NCBI GenBank assembly: GCA_964485405.1
Contig: CAZAJG010000002.1
Location: forward strand, 1 to 64,000
DNA from: CAKZNE01 sp964485405
Lineage (GTDB): Bacteria; Bacteroidota; Bacteroidia; Flavobacteriales; Schleiferiaceae
DNA length: 64,000 nt
Direction of reading: 5' to 3'
Positions 44,588 through 53,267 of the stretch are shown here, in pieces (the stretch's first letter is position 1; every line of letters begins with the position of its first letter). The translations under genes and the position numbers were made by a program. The notes under the pieces were generated by a model, which was not told the origin of the DNA, made no database searches, and worked only from the letters and a program-made list of their open reading frames with translations.

Positions 44588-45448
44588 GTGCGATATATAA
44601 AATTTTTAATTCCTGCCCTTGCCGTTTTCTTGGCAAGCTGTGATGAAATAGAAGAAGGAGAAAGAATTATCGATAATTCGTGTGAAGAATGTTCCGTTTC
44701 TGGAGATGATATATTTGTTGAACAGAAAAATGCCTTTATTGAGGAGTTCACTGGACATACTTGCAACAACTGCCCAACTGCGAACGCAGAAGCAAAAAAG
44801 ATTTCAGATGAAAATCCTGGGCGAGTGATCTTGTTAGGAGTACATGCCAGTAACTTTGCCATACCAAATCCTGCAGAAGGTTATTTTGCTGACTTTAGAA
44901 CGGAAATAGGTACTGATTACTTCAACTTTGTTAATCCATTTGGAGTTCCTTCAGGACTTGTTGACCGCTTGGATCAAGGTACTCAAACCTTTGCAAAGCC
45001 CTATTTATTTTGGAATACTGTAGTAGAAGATGTTTTAGACGCTGGAACTGCAGACATTGGTGTTTCCGTTCAAGATATTCAGTTTAACGCTGCAAATGGA
45101 TCTTTAACCGTTGAGCCCAAGTTTAAAGTGATCAACGAACTTTCGGACAGAAGAGTGTTTTGGACTGCTTTTATTGCGGAAAATAAAATTAAGGCTCCAC
45201 AAAAGCTGCCGGATAACTCAAAAGATACGAGCTATGTTCATAATCATGTTTTAAGAGGAAGTTTTAATGGCCTGTGGGGGCAACCCATTCCAGATTTTAC
45301 CGGTGTGCCTGGAGATGTTAGTTGTTGTGCAAAAACCATCAATGTGGAAAATGAATGGGTACCCGAAAATCTAGAAATAATCGTTATTGCCTATGACAGA
45401 GATACCTATGAGGTGTTTCAAACGGTAAGTGTTCAGGTTTTACCTTGA
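44588..45448 (+). CDS. Omp28-related lipoprotein
   Basis: 286 residues, GTG start. Lipoprotein signal with lipobox FLASC near residue 18, then a Cys pair CEECSVSGDD, and an Omp28 domain: KNAFIEEFTGHTCNNCPTANAEA with CxxC near residue 60, GRVILLGVHASNFAIP. Near the end, DVSCCAKTINVENEW has two adjacent Cys. Compared with the 39835 cargo it lacks a sorting domain and is lipid-anchored instead. It ends overlapping the TTG start of the next gene. Confidence 0.88.
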   Translation: MRYIKFLIPALAVFLASCDEIEEGERIIDNSCEECSVSGDDIFVEQKNAFIEEFTGHTCNNCPTANAEAKKISDENPGRVILLGVHASNFAIPNPAEGYFADFRTEIGTDYFNFVNPFGVPSGLVDRLDQGTQTFAKPYLFWNTVVEDVLDAGTADIGVSVQDIQFNAANGSLTVEPKFKVINELSDRRVFWTAFIAENKIKAPQKLPDNSKDTSYVHNHVLRGSFNGLWGQPIPDFTGVPGDVSCCAKTINVENEWVPENLEIIVIAYDRDTYEVFQTVSVQVLP

Positions 45449-46050
45449 AAATAATTAGAATCATATTACTCTGTTTGGTCTCTACTTGGGTAAGTGCTCA
45501 AAGTTTTGGTGGAGGAGTATATGCAGGAATGACTACAAGTCAGATTAATGGAGATAATCTCGGTGGATTTAATCTACCAGGCGCAAACATTGGTTTCTTT
45601 ACGGATTATAAGATTAATGAGACTTCGTCTATTCAAATGGAGTTAGCCTTTATTCAAAAAGGTGCTAGAGAATTACCAAGTGATACAAGTAACTTCTATA
45701 AAGTTAGGCTCAACTATTTTGAAATCCCTTTACTTTATGTTTTCCGATGGAAAAAACTATCCATAGAGGTAGGTCCTGGTTTTGATTTTCTTCTATCTTC
45801 AACCGAGGAATCAAACGGTCTTAAGTTTGAAAGCAATCCTCCTTTTCATGATTTTAATGTAACGGGTATTTTAGGTTTTAACTGGCATTTTACTGAAAAA
45901 ATCCATGTTAACTTTCGAAGCAACAACTCTCTAGACATTATTCGCGATGCGCAAAGTAATCCTGGAACTGGCCCAAATGCCATCCAGATCGGTCGATTGG
46001 GGCAGCGTAACATTGTTCTTAGCTTTGCGGTAGTGTATCACTTTAAATAA
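45445..46050 (+). CDS. PorT-like outer-membrane beta-barrel protein
   Basis: 201 residues with TTG start overlapping the previous stop by four bases (coupled). Signal peptide ends near WVSAQ (residue 19). Then a small barrel with GGGVYAGMTTSQINGDNLGGF, strands such as SIQMELAFIQKGAR, YFEIPLLYVFRWKKLSIEVGPGFDFLLSS and a final RNIVLSFAVVYHFK ending in an aromatic-basic pair. This is the outer membrane protein beta-barrel (PorT) clan. No specific function can be given. Fourth gene of the TlpA set. Confidence 0.82.
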   Translation: MKIIRIILLCLVSTWVSAQSFGGGVYAGMTTSQINGDNLGGFNLPGANIGFFTDYKINETSSIQMELAFIQKGARELPSDTSNFYKVRLNYFEIPLLYVFRWKKLSIEVGPGFDFLLSSTEESNGLKFESNPPFHDFNVTGILGFNWHFTEKIHVNFRSNNSLDIIRDAQSNPGTGPNAIQIGRLGQRNIVLSFAVVYHFK

Positions 46051-46057
46051 GAGATTC

Positions 46058-46987
46058 TTAAGTAGGTTTCAAAAAGTCTAGATTTCTTTTTAAACCTGAA
46101 TATTTTGTCCGCTTAACCGCAGATTTCCTAAATACCTGTTTAAAAACTTCTTCTGTTATCTCTTCCCATTCTCTTGTATCCATATTTGGTAGATCTGGGT
46201 GGGGTTCAAACTCTGCCGTAGTATGCGGCTTCGAAAACCTATTCCAAGGACAAACATCTTGACAAATGTCACAGCCAAAAGCCCAGTTCTCCATACTCGA
46301 CTTAAAGGAATTAGGTATTTCATCCTTTAGTTCAATAGTGAGGTAAGAAATACATTTTTGAGCGTCTAATAAATTGGGCTGAAGAATAGCATCCGTTGGA
46401 CAAGCATCTATGCATTTGGTACAGCTGCCACAATGATCTGTAGTAGGATGGTCGGGTTCTAAGTCTAGGTCTAGAATTAATTCCCCAATAAAGTAAAAGG
46501 AACCAGCTCCTTTGCTCAATAACAATGTATGTTTTCCTATCCACCCTAAACCCGACTTTTCCGCCCAAGCTCTATCCATAACTGGAGCCGAGTCTACAAA
46601 TGCTCTGCCATTTACTTCCCCAATTTCTTGGTTGATAAAGTGGTTCAGTTCCTTCAGTTTACGTTTGATGACAAAATGATAATCCTCACCGTAGGCATAT
46701 TTGGCAATTTTTGGAGCACCTTCGTTTTGTTGTTTAGAGGGGTAATAGTTTAGCAGTACGGTAATCACAGATTTGGCACCATCCACCAGTTTAGTAGGGT
46801 CAAGTCGTTTATCAAAATGGTTTTCCATCCATTTCATTTCGCCATGATACCCCCTTTTAAGCCACTCTTCTAGCTTTGGAGCTTCTTCTTCCAAAAATCC
46901 AGCCTTTGATATACCGCAAGCCATAAAGCCCAATCTAAGGGCTTCATTCTTGATTAAATCAGCATATATAGCCTGATTAGAGTTCAA
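46058..46987 (-). CDS. queG: Epoxyqueuosine reductase QueG
   Basis: 309 residues. Reduces epoxyqueuosine to queuosine in tRNA, the last step of the pathway, using cobalamin and two 4Fe-4S clusters. Visible: ALRLGFMACGISKAGFLEEE at the N-terminus, GEDYHFVIKRKL, VDSAPVMDRAWAEKSGLGWIGKHTLLL, and the ferredoxin part CGSCTKCIDACPTDAI and FGCDICQDVCPWNRFSKP. The start is a TTG inside the last codons of ruvB (11-base overlap); no ATG precedes the conserved N-terminus. With QueD at the window start this supports queuosine synthesis in the organism. Confidence 0.95.
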   Translation of the reverse strand: MNSNQAIYADLIKNEALRLGFMACGISKAGFLEEEAPKLEEWLKRGYHGEMKWMENHFDKRLDPTKLVDGAKSVITVLLNYYPSKQQNEGAPKIAKYAYGEDYHFVIKRKLKELNHFINQEIGEVNGRAFVDSAPVMDRAWAEKSGLGWIGKHTLLLSKGAGSFYFIGELILDLDLEPDHPTTDHCGSCTKCIDACPTDAILQPNLLDAQKCISYLTIELKDEIPNSFKSSMENWAFGCDICQDVCPWNRFSKPHTTAEFEPHPDLPNMDTREWEEITEEVFKQVFRKSAVKRTKYSGLKRNLDFLKPT

Positions 46988-48005
46988 ACAGACCGCTTTG
47001 AGTATTTGGCTTATTGAGCTTTAAATGATGGTAAGCTTTATCTGTAACAACTCTTCCTCTTTGTGTACGCATTAAAAAGCCTTCTTGGATGAGATAGGGT
47101 TCATAGACCTCTTCTAAAGTTCCAGATTGTTCCCCTACCGCTGTGGCAATTGTTCCTACACCAACCGGGCCTCCTTTAAATTTCTCGATTATGGTAGTTA
47201 AGATTTTATTATCCATTTCATCCAAACCATAATCATCTACGTTGAGTGCCTCTAAGCCGAACTGAGCAATTTCAAGGTTTATCGTTCCATTGCCTTTGAT
47301 TTGGGCAAAGTCTCGCATTCTTCTCAATAAAGCATTTGCAATCCTTGGCGTACCTCGGCTTCTTCTAGCAATTTCAATTGCTGCGTTTTCTTCTATAGGC
47401 ACTTCTAAAATACCAGCCGATCGTGTTATAATCGTGCTCAGGAGCTCGGAAGAGTAATACTGTAACCGACTGTTAATTCCGAATCGTGCTCTTAGTGGAG
47501 CTGTTAACAGACCAGAACGGGTAGTAGCTCCAATTAATGTAAATGGATTTAAATTGATTTGGACACTGCGGGCATTCGGTCCCGTTTCAATCATGATATC
47601 AATCCGATAGTCTTCCATAGCGGAATACAAGTACTCTTCTACAATGGGGCTTAAACGATGTATTTCATCTATAAATAGAACATCCCTTTCTTCTAAGTTT
47701 GTGAGTAAGCCAGCTAAATCGCCCGGTTTATCGATTACAGGTCCGGAGGTAATCTTAAGGCCCACCCCCAATTCGTTGGCAAGAATATGAGCTAAAGTGG
47801 TTTTACCCAACCCCGGAGGGCCATGAAGCAATACATGATCCAACGCATCTCCTCTTTGATTGGTCGCCTCTACAAAAATCTGTAGATTCTCAAGTACTTT
47901 ATCCTGTCCGGCAAAGTCTTGAAAACTTATAGGACGCAACTTCTTTTCTATTTCGACTTCTTCCGAAGAAAAACCATCTGAACTACCATCAACCAATCGG
48001 TCCAT
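46977..48005 (-). CDS. ruvB: Holliday junction branch migration helicase RuvB
   Basis: 342 residues. AAA+ motor that drives branch migration with RuvA. Walker A HGPPGLGKTTLAHILANELG near residue 62, Walker B DVLFIDEIHRLSPIVEEYLY near residue 108, sensor GATTRSGLLTAPLRARFGI near residue 160, arginine finger region RSRGTPRIANALLRRMRDFA, and the winged-helix C-terminus with EEVYEPYLIQEGFLMRTQRGRV. A -7 box lies 18 bases before the start. Coupled to queG by overlap. Confidence 0.97.
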   Translation of the reverse strand: MDRLVDGSSDGFSSEEVEIEKKLRPISFQDFAGQDKVLENLQIFVEATNQRGDALDHVLLHGPPGLGKTTLAHILANELGVGLKITSGPVIDKPGDLAGLLTNLEERDVLFIDEIHRLSPIVEEYLYSAMEDYRIDIMIETGPNARSVQINLNPFTLIGATTRSGLLTAPLRARFGINSRLQYYSSELLSTIITRSAGILEVPIEENAAIEIARRSRGTPRIANALLRRMRDFAQIKGNGTINLEIAQFGLEALNVDDYGLDEMDNKILTTIIEKFKGGPVGVGTIATAVGEQSGTLEEVYEPYLIQEGFLMRTQRGRVVTDKAYHHLKLNKPNTQSGLFEL

Positions 48006-48022
48006 TCAATTGTGCATTTTTA

Positions 48023-48030
48023 CAAAGGTA
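48023..48030 (-). promoter_or_regulatory. -7 promoter box of ruvB-queG
   Basis: Minus strand TACCTTTG matches TAnnTTTG, 17 bases before the ruvB ATG. Confidence 0.5.
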
Positions 48031-48070
48031 AGGTAAGAAAGGCTTATCATTCTTTCCTTAAAAAAGTTCA

Positions 48071-48099
48071 AAAAAAAAGCAACTCAATTGAGTTGCTTT
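48071..48099 (-). terminator. Terminator of the act-cta operon
   Basis: Perfect palindrome AAAGCAACTCAATTGAGTTGCTTT at 48076-48099 with an eight-base A-tract on its left (48071-48078), read as T on the minus strand. It lies 20 bases after the ctaD stop. Confidence 0.88.
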
Positions 48100-48118
48100 C
48101 TTTAAAACACTTTTTGTC

Positions 48119-49891
48119 TTAATGACTTCCTTCTTCCTCACCTTCCTGTAAAGGAGTAGTTTGTGGAACAAAGTCTTCATCCATTCCAGGCTTGCTATAA
48201 TCGTAAGCCCAGCGATGTACTTCTGGAATTTCTCCTGGCCAGTTTCCGTGGATGTGTTCCACAGGTGTTGTCCATTCCATTGTATTTGACTTCCATGGAT
48301 TTTGGGTAGATTTTTTACCACGAACGGCACTATAAAAGAAGTTGAATATGAATACTACTTGAGCAATACCTCCTACAATAGCGAAGATGCTCACCATTAC
48401 ATTGATGTCCGCAAGGTCATCAAACATTGGGAAAGATGTATTCGTGTAATACCTTCTAGGTAAACCTGCCATACCTAAGAAGTGCATGGGGAAGAATACA
48501 CCGTACGCACACACAAAGGTGATCCAAAAGTGAATGTAACCCATGGATTTACTCATTCGTCTACCAAACATTTTAGGGAACCAATGATATACTCCTGCAA
48601 ACATTCCAAAGATTGCAGAAAGACCCATTACAATGTGAAAGTGCGCTACTACAAAGTAGGTATCGTGTACATTAATATCTAATGCCGAATCTCCAAGGAT
48701 AAGACCTGTAAGACCTCCAGTAATGAAGGTAGATACTAGACCTATAGAGAATAACATTGCTGGCGTTAGCCTAAGATTACCTTTCCACAGCGTAGTGATA
48801 TAGTTAAATGCCTTTACAGCCGAGGGAATGGCAATAAGCAGTGTTGTAAACGTAAATACCGATCCTAAAAACGGACTCATACCTGTGACAAACATATGGT
48901 GACCCCATACGATAAAGGACAAGAATGCGATTGCTAGAATAGATCCTACCATCGCTCTATAACCAAAGATTGGCTTACGTGCGTTTGTAGAAATTACTTC
49001 AGAAGTAATACCTAGTGCTGGTAATAAGATGATATATACCTCTGGGTGACCTAAGAACCAGAATAAATGCTGGAACAAAACAGGACTACCTCCTTGATTA
49101 CTCAATAACTCACCTGCTACCATTATATCCGATAGGTAGAAACTTGTTCCTAAACTTCTATCAAAAATCAACAATAATGCCGCTGAGAAAAGAACTGGAA
49201 ATGAAAGTACCCCTAAAATAGCCGTTACAAAGAACGCCCAAATGGTAAGTGGAAGTCTAGTCATAGACATCCCTTTTGTACGGAGGTTCAATACGGTTAC
49301 GATGTAATTTAGAGCTCCTAATAGAGAGGAGACAATAAACAGAGACATACTCACCAGCCAGAGCGTCATACCCATACCTGACCCAGGCATAGCTTGGGGT
49401 AGCGCACTTAATGGCGGATAAATAGTCCAACCTGCAGCTGCGGGTCCGCTCTCTACAAATAAGGAAACCACCATTACCACACTGGAAGCAAAAAAGAACC
49501 AGTAAGAAAGCATATTGATAAAGCCAGAAGCCATATCACGTGCTCCAATTTGAAGTGGAATTAATAGGTTTGAGAAAGTACCACTTAAACCAGCGGTTAA
49601 TACAAAGAATACCATGATGGTACCGTGAATGGTAACTAAAGCCAAATAGATATTTGGATCCATAACGCCATCCGTACCCCATTTTCCAAGCAGTGCTTCT
49701 AGAATAGGCCATTCCTTTTCAGGCCAAGCCAATTGCAATCTAAACAGCAAAGACATTCCAACTCCGATAATCCCCATAATCATCCCTGTAATCAGGAACT
49801 GCTTGGCGATCATCTTATGATCCATACTGAAGACGTACTTCTCAATAAAAGACTGTTCGTGGTGATGATCGTGTTCTTCGTGTGCAGACAT
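48119..49891 (-). CDS. ctaD: Cytochrome c oxidase subunit I
   Basis: 590 residues, about twelve or thirteen helices. Catalytic subunit with heme a, heme a3 and CuB. Ligand regions are visible: the low-spin heme segment with TIHGTIMVFFVLTAGLSG near residue 87, CuB and cross-link in FLGHPEVYIILLPALG near residue 282, the double His in IVWGHHMFVTGM near residue 330 and HDTYFVVAHFHIVMG near residue 415 with heme ligands. The GHPEVYI motif indicates a type A (aa3) oxidase. The N-terminus is His-rich. Last gene of the operon that begins with actA. Confidence 0.96.
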   Translation of the reverse strand: MSAHEEHDHHHEQSFIEKYVFSMDHKMIAKQFLITGMIMGIIGVGMSLLFRLQLAWPEKEWPILEALLGKWGTDGVMDPNIYLALVTIHGTIMVFFVLTAGLSGTFSNLLIPLQIGARDMASGFINMLSYWFFFASSVVMVVSLFVESGPAAAGWTIYPPLSALPQAMPGSGMGMTLWLVSMSLFIVSSLLGALNYIVTVLNLRTKGMSMTRLPLTIWAFFVTAILGVLSFPVLFSAALLLIFDRSLGTSFYLSDIMVAGELLSNQGGSPVLFQHLFWFLGHPEVYIILLPALGITSEVISTNARKPIFGYRAMVGSILAIAFLSFIVWGHHMFVTGMSPFLGSVFTFTTLLIAIPSAVKAFNYITTLWKGNLRLTPAMLFSIGLVSTFITGGLTGLILGDSALDINVHDTYFVVAHFHIVMGLSAIFGMFAGVYHWFPKMFGRRMSKSMGYIHFWITFVCAYGVFFPMHFLGMAGLPRRYYTNTSFPMFDDLADINVMVSIFAIVGGIAQVVFIFNFFYSAVRGKKSTQNPWKSNTMEWTTPVEHIHGNWPGEIPEVHRWAYDYSKPGMDEDFVPQTTPLQEGEEEGSH

Positions 49892-49920
49892 ATCCTCTAT
49901 TCTCTTTAAAATCTTTTTAC

Positions 49921-50952
49921 TTATAGTTCAGCGAACGCTTTTTGTTCTTTAATCCAGTTGTTGTATTCTTCCTCCGTTTCTACAACAATCTTCATTTGCA
50001 TATTGTAATGAGCAGATCCACAAATCTTGTTACAGAGAATGAGGTAGTCAAATTCCCATGGCTCTTCTCCTTTTGTTTCTCTTACTGCATTTACACTTTC
50101 TACTTTTTTTATCACGTCTTCTCTCAGCCTCATATCTGCTGTAGTAATGGAAGGTGTAAAACCGAACTGAGTAGCCGTACCTGGAACACAATTCATTTGA
50201 ACTCTAAAGTGAGGTAAATAAGCCGAATGTATTACATCCTGACTTCTAAATTTGAAAAGAACCGGTTTTCCAACAGGTAAGTGCAATTCAGTAGTGATGA
50301 TATCGTCTTTAGCGTACTTATCATCACCATCTACACCTAGAGTATTTACTCCTTCGATAAGGCCCACATTAGCATATCCTAATGTATTATCGTTTCCTGC
50401 ATAACGTGCAGTCCAACCAAATTGTTTAGCATACAATTCAATAATCATTGGCTCTTCATCATCTGCAGAAGGGTTCATAATATTGGTCCATGTAGTAAGA
50501 CCATAAATGATTAACGCAGCTAGAACTACAGCCGGAACAATCGTCCAAATAAATTCTAACCTGTTATCATGTTCCATGTAAACCGCCTTCTTCTTTTTGC
50601 TTCCGCGAAAACGGTAAGCGAAAACAAATAATAAGGTTTGCGTAATAAAAAACACAATTACGATTAACCACATGGATATGTTCCAAAGGTTATCAATGTC
50701 TACTCCATGTTCAGACGCTGGTCCAGGTAGTAAGACGTCTTTGTATTCCCACATCAACCAAATGAAGCTACCAAACATGAAAATCATGAAAATAAGCATC
50801 AACAGACCTTGTGTTCTGTTATCCTTATCGGTAACATCTGTATCCGAGGTATCGTCCTTTTTTAAACTACTTGATACTTCCAGAACTCTTGCAGCTTGTG
50901 CTACAACTAATACTCCAAGTATTACAACTAATATGATCAATAATGTTTCCAT
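49921..50952 (-). CDS. ctaC: Cytochrome c oxidase subunit II
   Basis: 343 residues. Three hydrophobic segments: an extra N-terminal helix ETLLIILVVILGVLVVAQAARVLE, then the two standard helices (residues ~50-70 and ~90-115). The CuA domain follows with DVIHSAYLPHFRVQMNCVPG and the binding loop LCNKICGSAHYNMQMKI, providing two Cys, His and Met. No cytochrome c extension is present. The extra helix is strikingly similar to the small protein encoded just upstream (50966-51127). Confidence 0.95.
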   Translation of the reverse strand: METLLIILVVILGVLVVAQAARVLEVSSSLKKDDTSDTDVTDKDNRTQGLLMLIFMIFMFGSFIWLMWEYKDVLLPGPASEHGVDIDNLWNISMWLIVIVFFITQTLLFVFAYRFRGSKKKKAVYMEHDNRLEFIWTIVPAVVLAALIIYGLTTWTNIMNPSADDEEPMIIELYAKQFGWTARYAGNDNTLGYANVGLIEGVNTLGVDGDDKYAKDDIITTELHLPVGKPVLFKFRSQDVIHSAYLPHFRVQMNCVPGTATQFGFTPSITTADMRLREDVIKKVESVNAVRETKGEEPWEFDYLILCNKICGSAHYNMQMKIVVETEEEYNNWIKEQKAFAEL

Positions 50953-50965
50953 TCGTATCTACTAT

Positions 50966-51127
50966 CTACTTTTTGTAATGGGTAATATCTTCTCTTTGAA
51001 CAGTGGCTTCCTTTAAGCCTTCTTTTAAGGTTTTCGACAATTCAAAAACCCGAATGATCTGCGCAGTGGCAATACAAGCCAACATGCAAATGCTTATGAT
51101 AAGGATTACTTCCACGTTACTATCCAT
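50966..51127 (-). CDS. 53-residue membrane protein similar to the N-terminus of CtaC
   Basis: ATG directly after the actF stop (TAA then ATG with no base between) and TAG 13 bases before ctaC. The product begins MDSNVEVILIISICMLACIA, continues TAQIIRVFELSKTLKEGLKE and ends DITHYKK: one transmembrane helix and a basic/acidic amphipathic tail. It aligns without gaps to the first part of CtaC (helix, then AQ..RV.E.S..LK: AQIIRVFELSKTLK against AQAARVLEVSSSLK). The frame is open, spacing fits the operon, and it fills an otherwise unexplained gap. Likely a small subunit or assembly factor of the oxidase or ACIII; no experimental support. Confidence 0.65.
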   Translation of the reverse strand: MDSNVEVILIISICMLACIATAQIIRVFELSKTLKEGLKEATVQREDITHYKK

Positions 51128-52591
51128 TTAATAATGATGATGCTTACTTTCTGTTAGCATTGGGTGCCCTTCTGGCATTAGTTTAGCCTTCGCTAAAGAA
51201 CTAAACACCACGAATAAGAATAAACCCGCAAAACCAAGGAAGGTTCCAATATGTGTCCATCCAATGCTCCACTCACCACCAACACTTCCAGGGTGAATAA
51301 GAATGTAAACATCTAACCAGTGACCTACAATCATAATGATACCTGCTGTGATTACGAAACCAATATTTCGCTTAGAATCACGGCTCATTAAGATTAGAAT
51401 TGGGAATACAAAGTTCATCGCCAACATAGCAAAGAAGAGTCCTTTGTATTCTCCCCAACGGGCCATATAATACGTTACTTCTTCTGGAATGTTAGAGTAC
51501 CAAATCAGCATAAACTGAGAGAACCATAAGTATGTCCAGAAAATAGAGAAAGCAAACATGAACTTAGCCAAATCCTGAAGGTGGCTATTGTTAACCTCTT
51601 GCATTAAGCCCTTACTCTTTAAGAAAATCACTAAAAGTGTCATCACCGTAAGTGCACTTACAAAGATTCCAGCAAAGATGTACCATCCGAATAGTGTACT
51701 AAACCAGTGCGTATCAATACTCATGATCCAGTCCCATGCGCTGGTAGAAGATGTAACTGCAAAGAATACTAAGAAACCAGCAGAGATGTTACGCATCTTT
51801 TTCCACTTCTTCCAGCTATCTGGTGTTGTTTCTAAACTCAAAGACATTTTTCTTAGAATGAAAGCTACTCCTGCCCATCCGATTAGATAGATTACTGTTC
51901 TAATGGTAAAGAATGAACCATTCAAGTATCCTTCTTTTCCAGCAATGATAGAATCATAATTAGCGCTTTCAGGGTCCATAATTCCTTCTGCCATCCAGTG
52001 CCATAAATGGTGGGTGTGGTTCAATCCAAAAATGATTAAAACAATCATGATAATAACAGGAATAGCAATGTACTGGGCCATAGCCTCCATTACTCTTGTT
52101 ACCACGATTGACCATCCCGCTTGAGCCGCATATTGGATCGCCAAGAAAAACAACGCTCCTAAGGCTAGTGCCATGAAGAAGAAGTTGTTGGTCAGCAAAT
52201 TTGCCCAAGGTCTATTTACTTGTTGATGATGAATATGCTCTGCATCGTGATGTTCTGGAGAAGCATAGAAATGATTGTTTTCCCGCGTAGCTCTTGAAGA
52301 GCTGCTTCTGTGAAACTCATCCTCATAATGCTCTGGCTCCACTCTACCACTTTTCTTGTGAATCATTTTATGAGCCCCATGCTCTTCAGCGTGATGTTCC
52401 GCACTATGATGTGCGTCACCTCCATGATGATCGTCTGCATGTTCCGCATGATCTGCTCCACCTTCATGATGTTCCGTGTGTTCGGCATCATGATGGTCTC
52501 CACCTCCCATAAAGCTAGCACCAATAGATATGGCACCAATTAGCATTAGTACGAAGGTTATAGTCTTTAATTTTCCGGTAAATTCAAACAT
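51128..52591 (-). CDS. actF: Alternative complex III subunit ActF
   Basis: 487 residues, about ten helices. Membrane subunit related to ActC/NrfD that helps form the quinol and proton pathway of alternative complex III. Conserved stretches: FWTYLWFSQFMLIWYSNIPEE near residue 350, YMARWGEYKGLFFAMLAMNF and RDSKRNIGFVITAGIIMIVGHWLDVY (split by family convention). Between helices one and two there is a long hydrophilic loop (residues ~28-125) in which roughly every third residue of the first half is His. Its stop touches the start of the 53-codon gene. Confidence 0.92.
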   Translation of the reverse strand: MFEFTGKLKTITFVLMLIGAISIGASFMGGGDHHDAEHTEHHEGGADHAEHADDHHGGDAHHSAEHHAEEHGAHKMIHKKSGRVEPEHYEDEFHRSSSSRATRENNHFYASPEHHDAEHIHHQQVNRPWANLLTNNFFFMALALGALFFLAIQYAAQAGWSIVVTRVMEAMAQYIAIPVIIMIVLIIFGLNHTHHLWHWMAEGIMDPESANYDSIIAGKEGYLNGSFFTIRTVIYLIGWAGVAFILRKMSLSLETTPDSWKKWKKMRNISAGFLVFFAVTSSTSAWDWIMSIDTHWFSTLFGWYIFAGIFVSALTVMTLLVIFLKSKGLMQEVNNSHLQDLAKFMFAFSIFWTYLWFSQFMLIWYSNIPEEVTYYMARWGEYKGLFFAMLAMNFVFPILILMSRDSKRNIGFVITAGIIMIVGHWLDVYILIHPGSVGGEWSIGWTHIGTFLGFAGLFLFVVFSSLAKAKLMPEGHPMLTESKHHHY

Positions 52592-52603
52592 AAACTCTTG
52601 AAC

Positions 52604-53260
52604 TTAGGATTGAGTGTTATTAACTTCTTGATCTTCTCCCTCTGTTGAAGCTTCAGCTTCTTCAGTTGTGTCTTCTTCTTTTTCGTCTCCACCGATAAGG
52701 TCCGCACGTAACTTCATTACATACTGTGTAACCTTCCATCTCTCTTCTGGTGTTAACTGAGCGGCATGAGGCCCCATCAAGTTTTTACCATAAGTGATTA
52801 CATGAAAAACGCTTCCTTCTGTTATCTCTCTAGCTGCATAAGAAGGTATTCCAAGGAACTTTTCTCTTTTCATTAAGATACCGTTTCCATCTCCTTTTTC
52901 ACCATGACAGTGTGTACAGAAAATACCATAAAGTTTGGCCGCATCTGCAAGGTTTAAAGAATCTGCAGGTATAGATGCAGGAACTTTCATATTGGCCTTA
53001 GCCAATTCGTATCCTTCGTTGGTATTCGGATACTTTTCATAACTCATGAAGCCTCTTGCAATCGTTCCTTCAACCGGTTTTCTAGATCCTAAACTGTCAC
53101 TAAAAAAATTGTGCGCCTGATAAGCTTCTACTGCCGGACCTCTGTACATGTCTGGCATGTACTCCCACCCTGTAGAAGTTTTATCATTACCACAAGAAGT
53201 CATCAATAGAACTCCACCGGTAATTAAAGTTATTGCGGCAAAAATGTTTTTTCTAAGCAT
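52604..53260 (-). CDS. actE: Alternative complex III cytochrome c subunit ActE
   Basis: 218 residues from the ATG at 53260. Lipoprotein signal with lipobox LMTSC near residue 22. The ActE-specific WEYMPDMYRGPAVEAY segment follows near residue 34, then one c-type heme site FCTHCHGEKGDGNGILMKR near residue 122 and a C-terminal Met-bearing helix (NLMGPHAAQLTPEERWKVTQYVMKL). Ends with an acidic tail. It passes electrons from ActA/ActB towards the oxidase. Seven bases after actD. Confidence 0.94.
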   Translation of the reverse strand: MLRKNIFAAITLITGGVLLMTSCGNDKTSTGWEYMPDMYRGPAVEAYQAHNFFSDSLGSRKPVEGTIARGFMSYEKYPNTNEGYELAKANMKVPASIPADSLNLADAAKLYGIFCTHCHGEKGDGNGILMKREKFLGIPSYAAREITEGSVFHVITYGKNLMGPHAAQLTPEERWKVTQYVMKLRADLIGGDEKEEDTTEEAEASTEGEDQEVNNTQS

Positions 53261-53267
53261 CGATACC

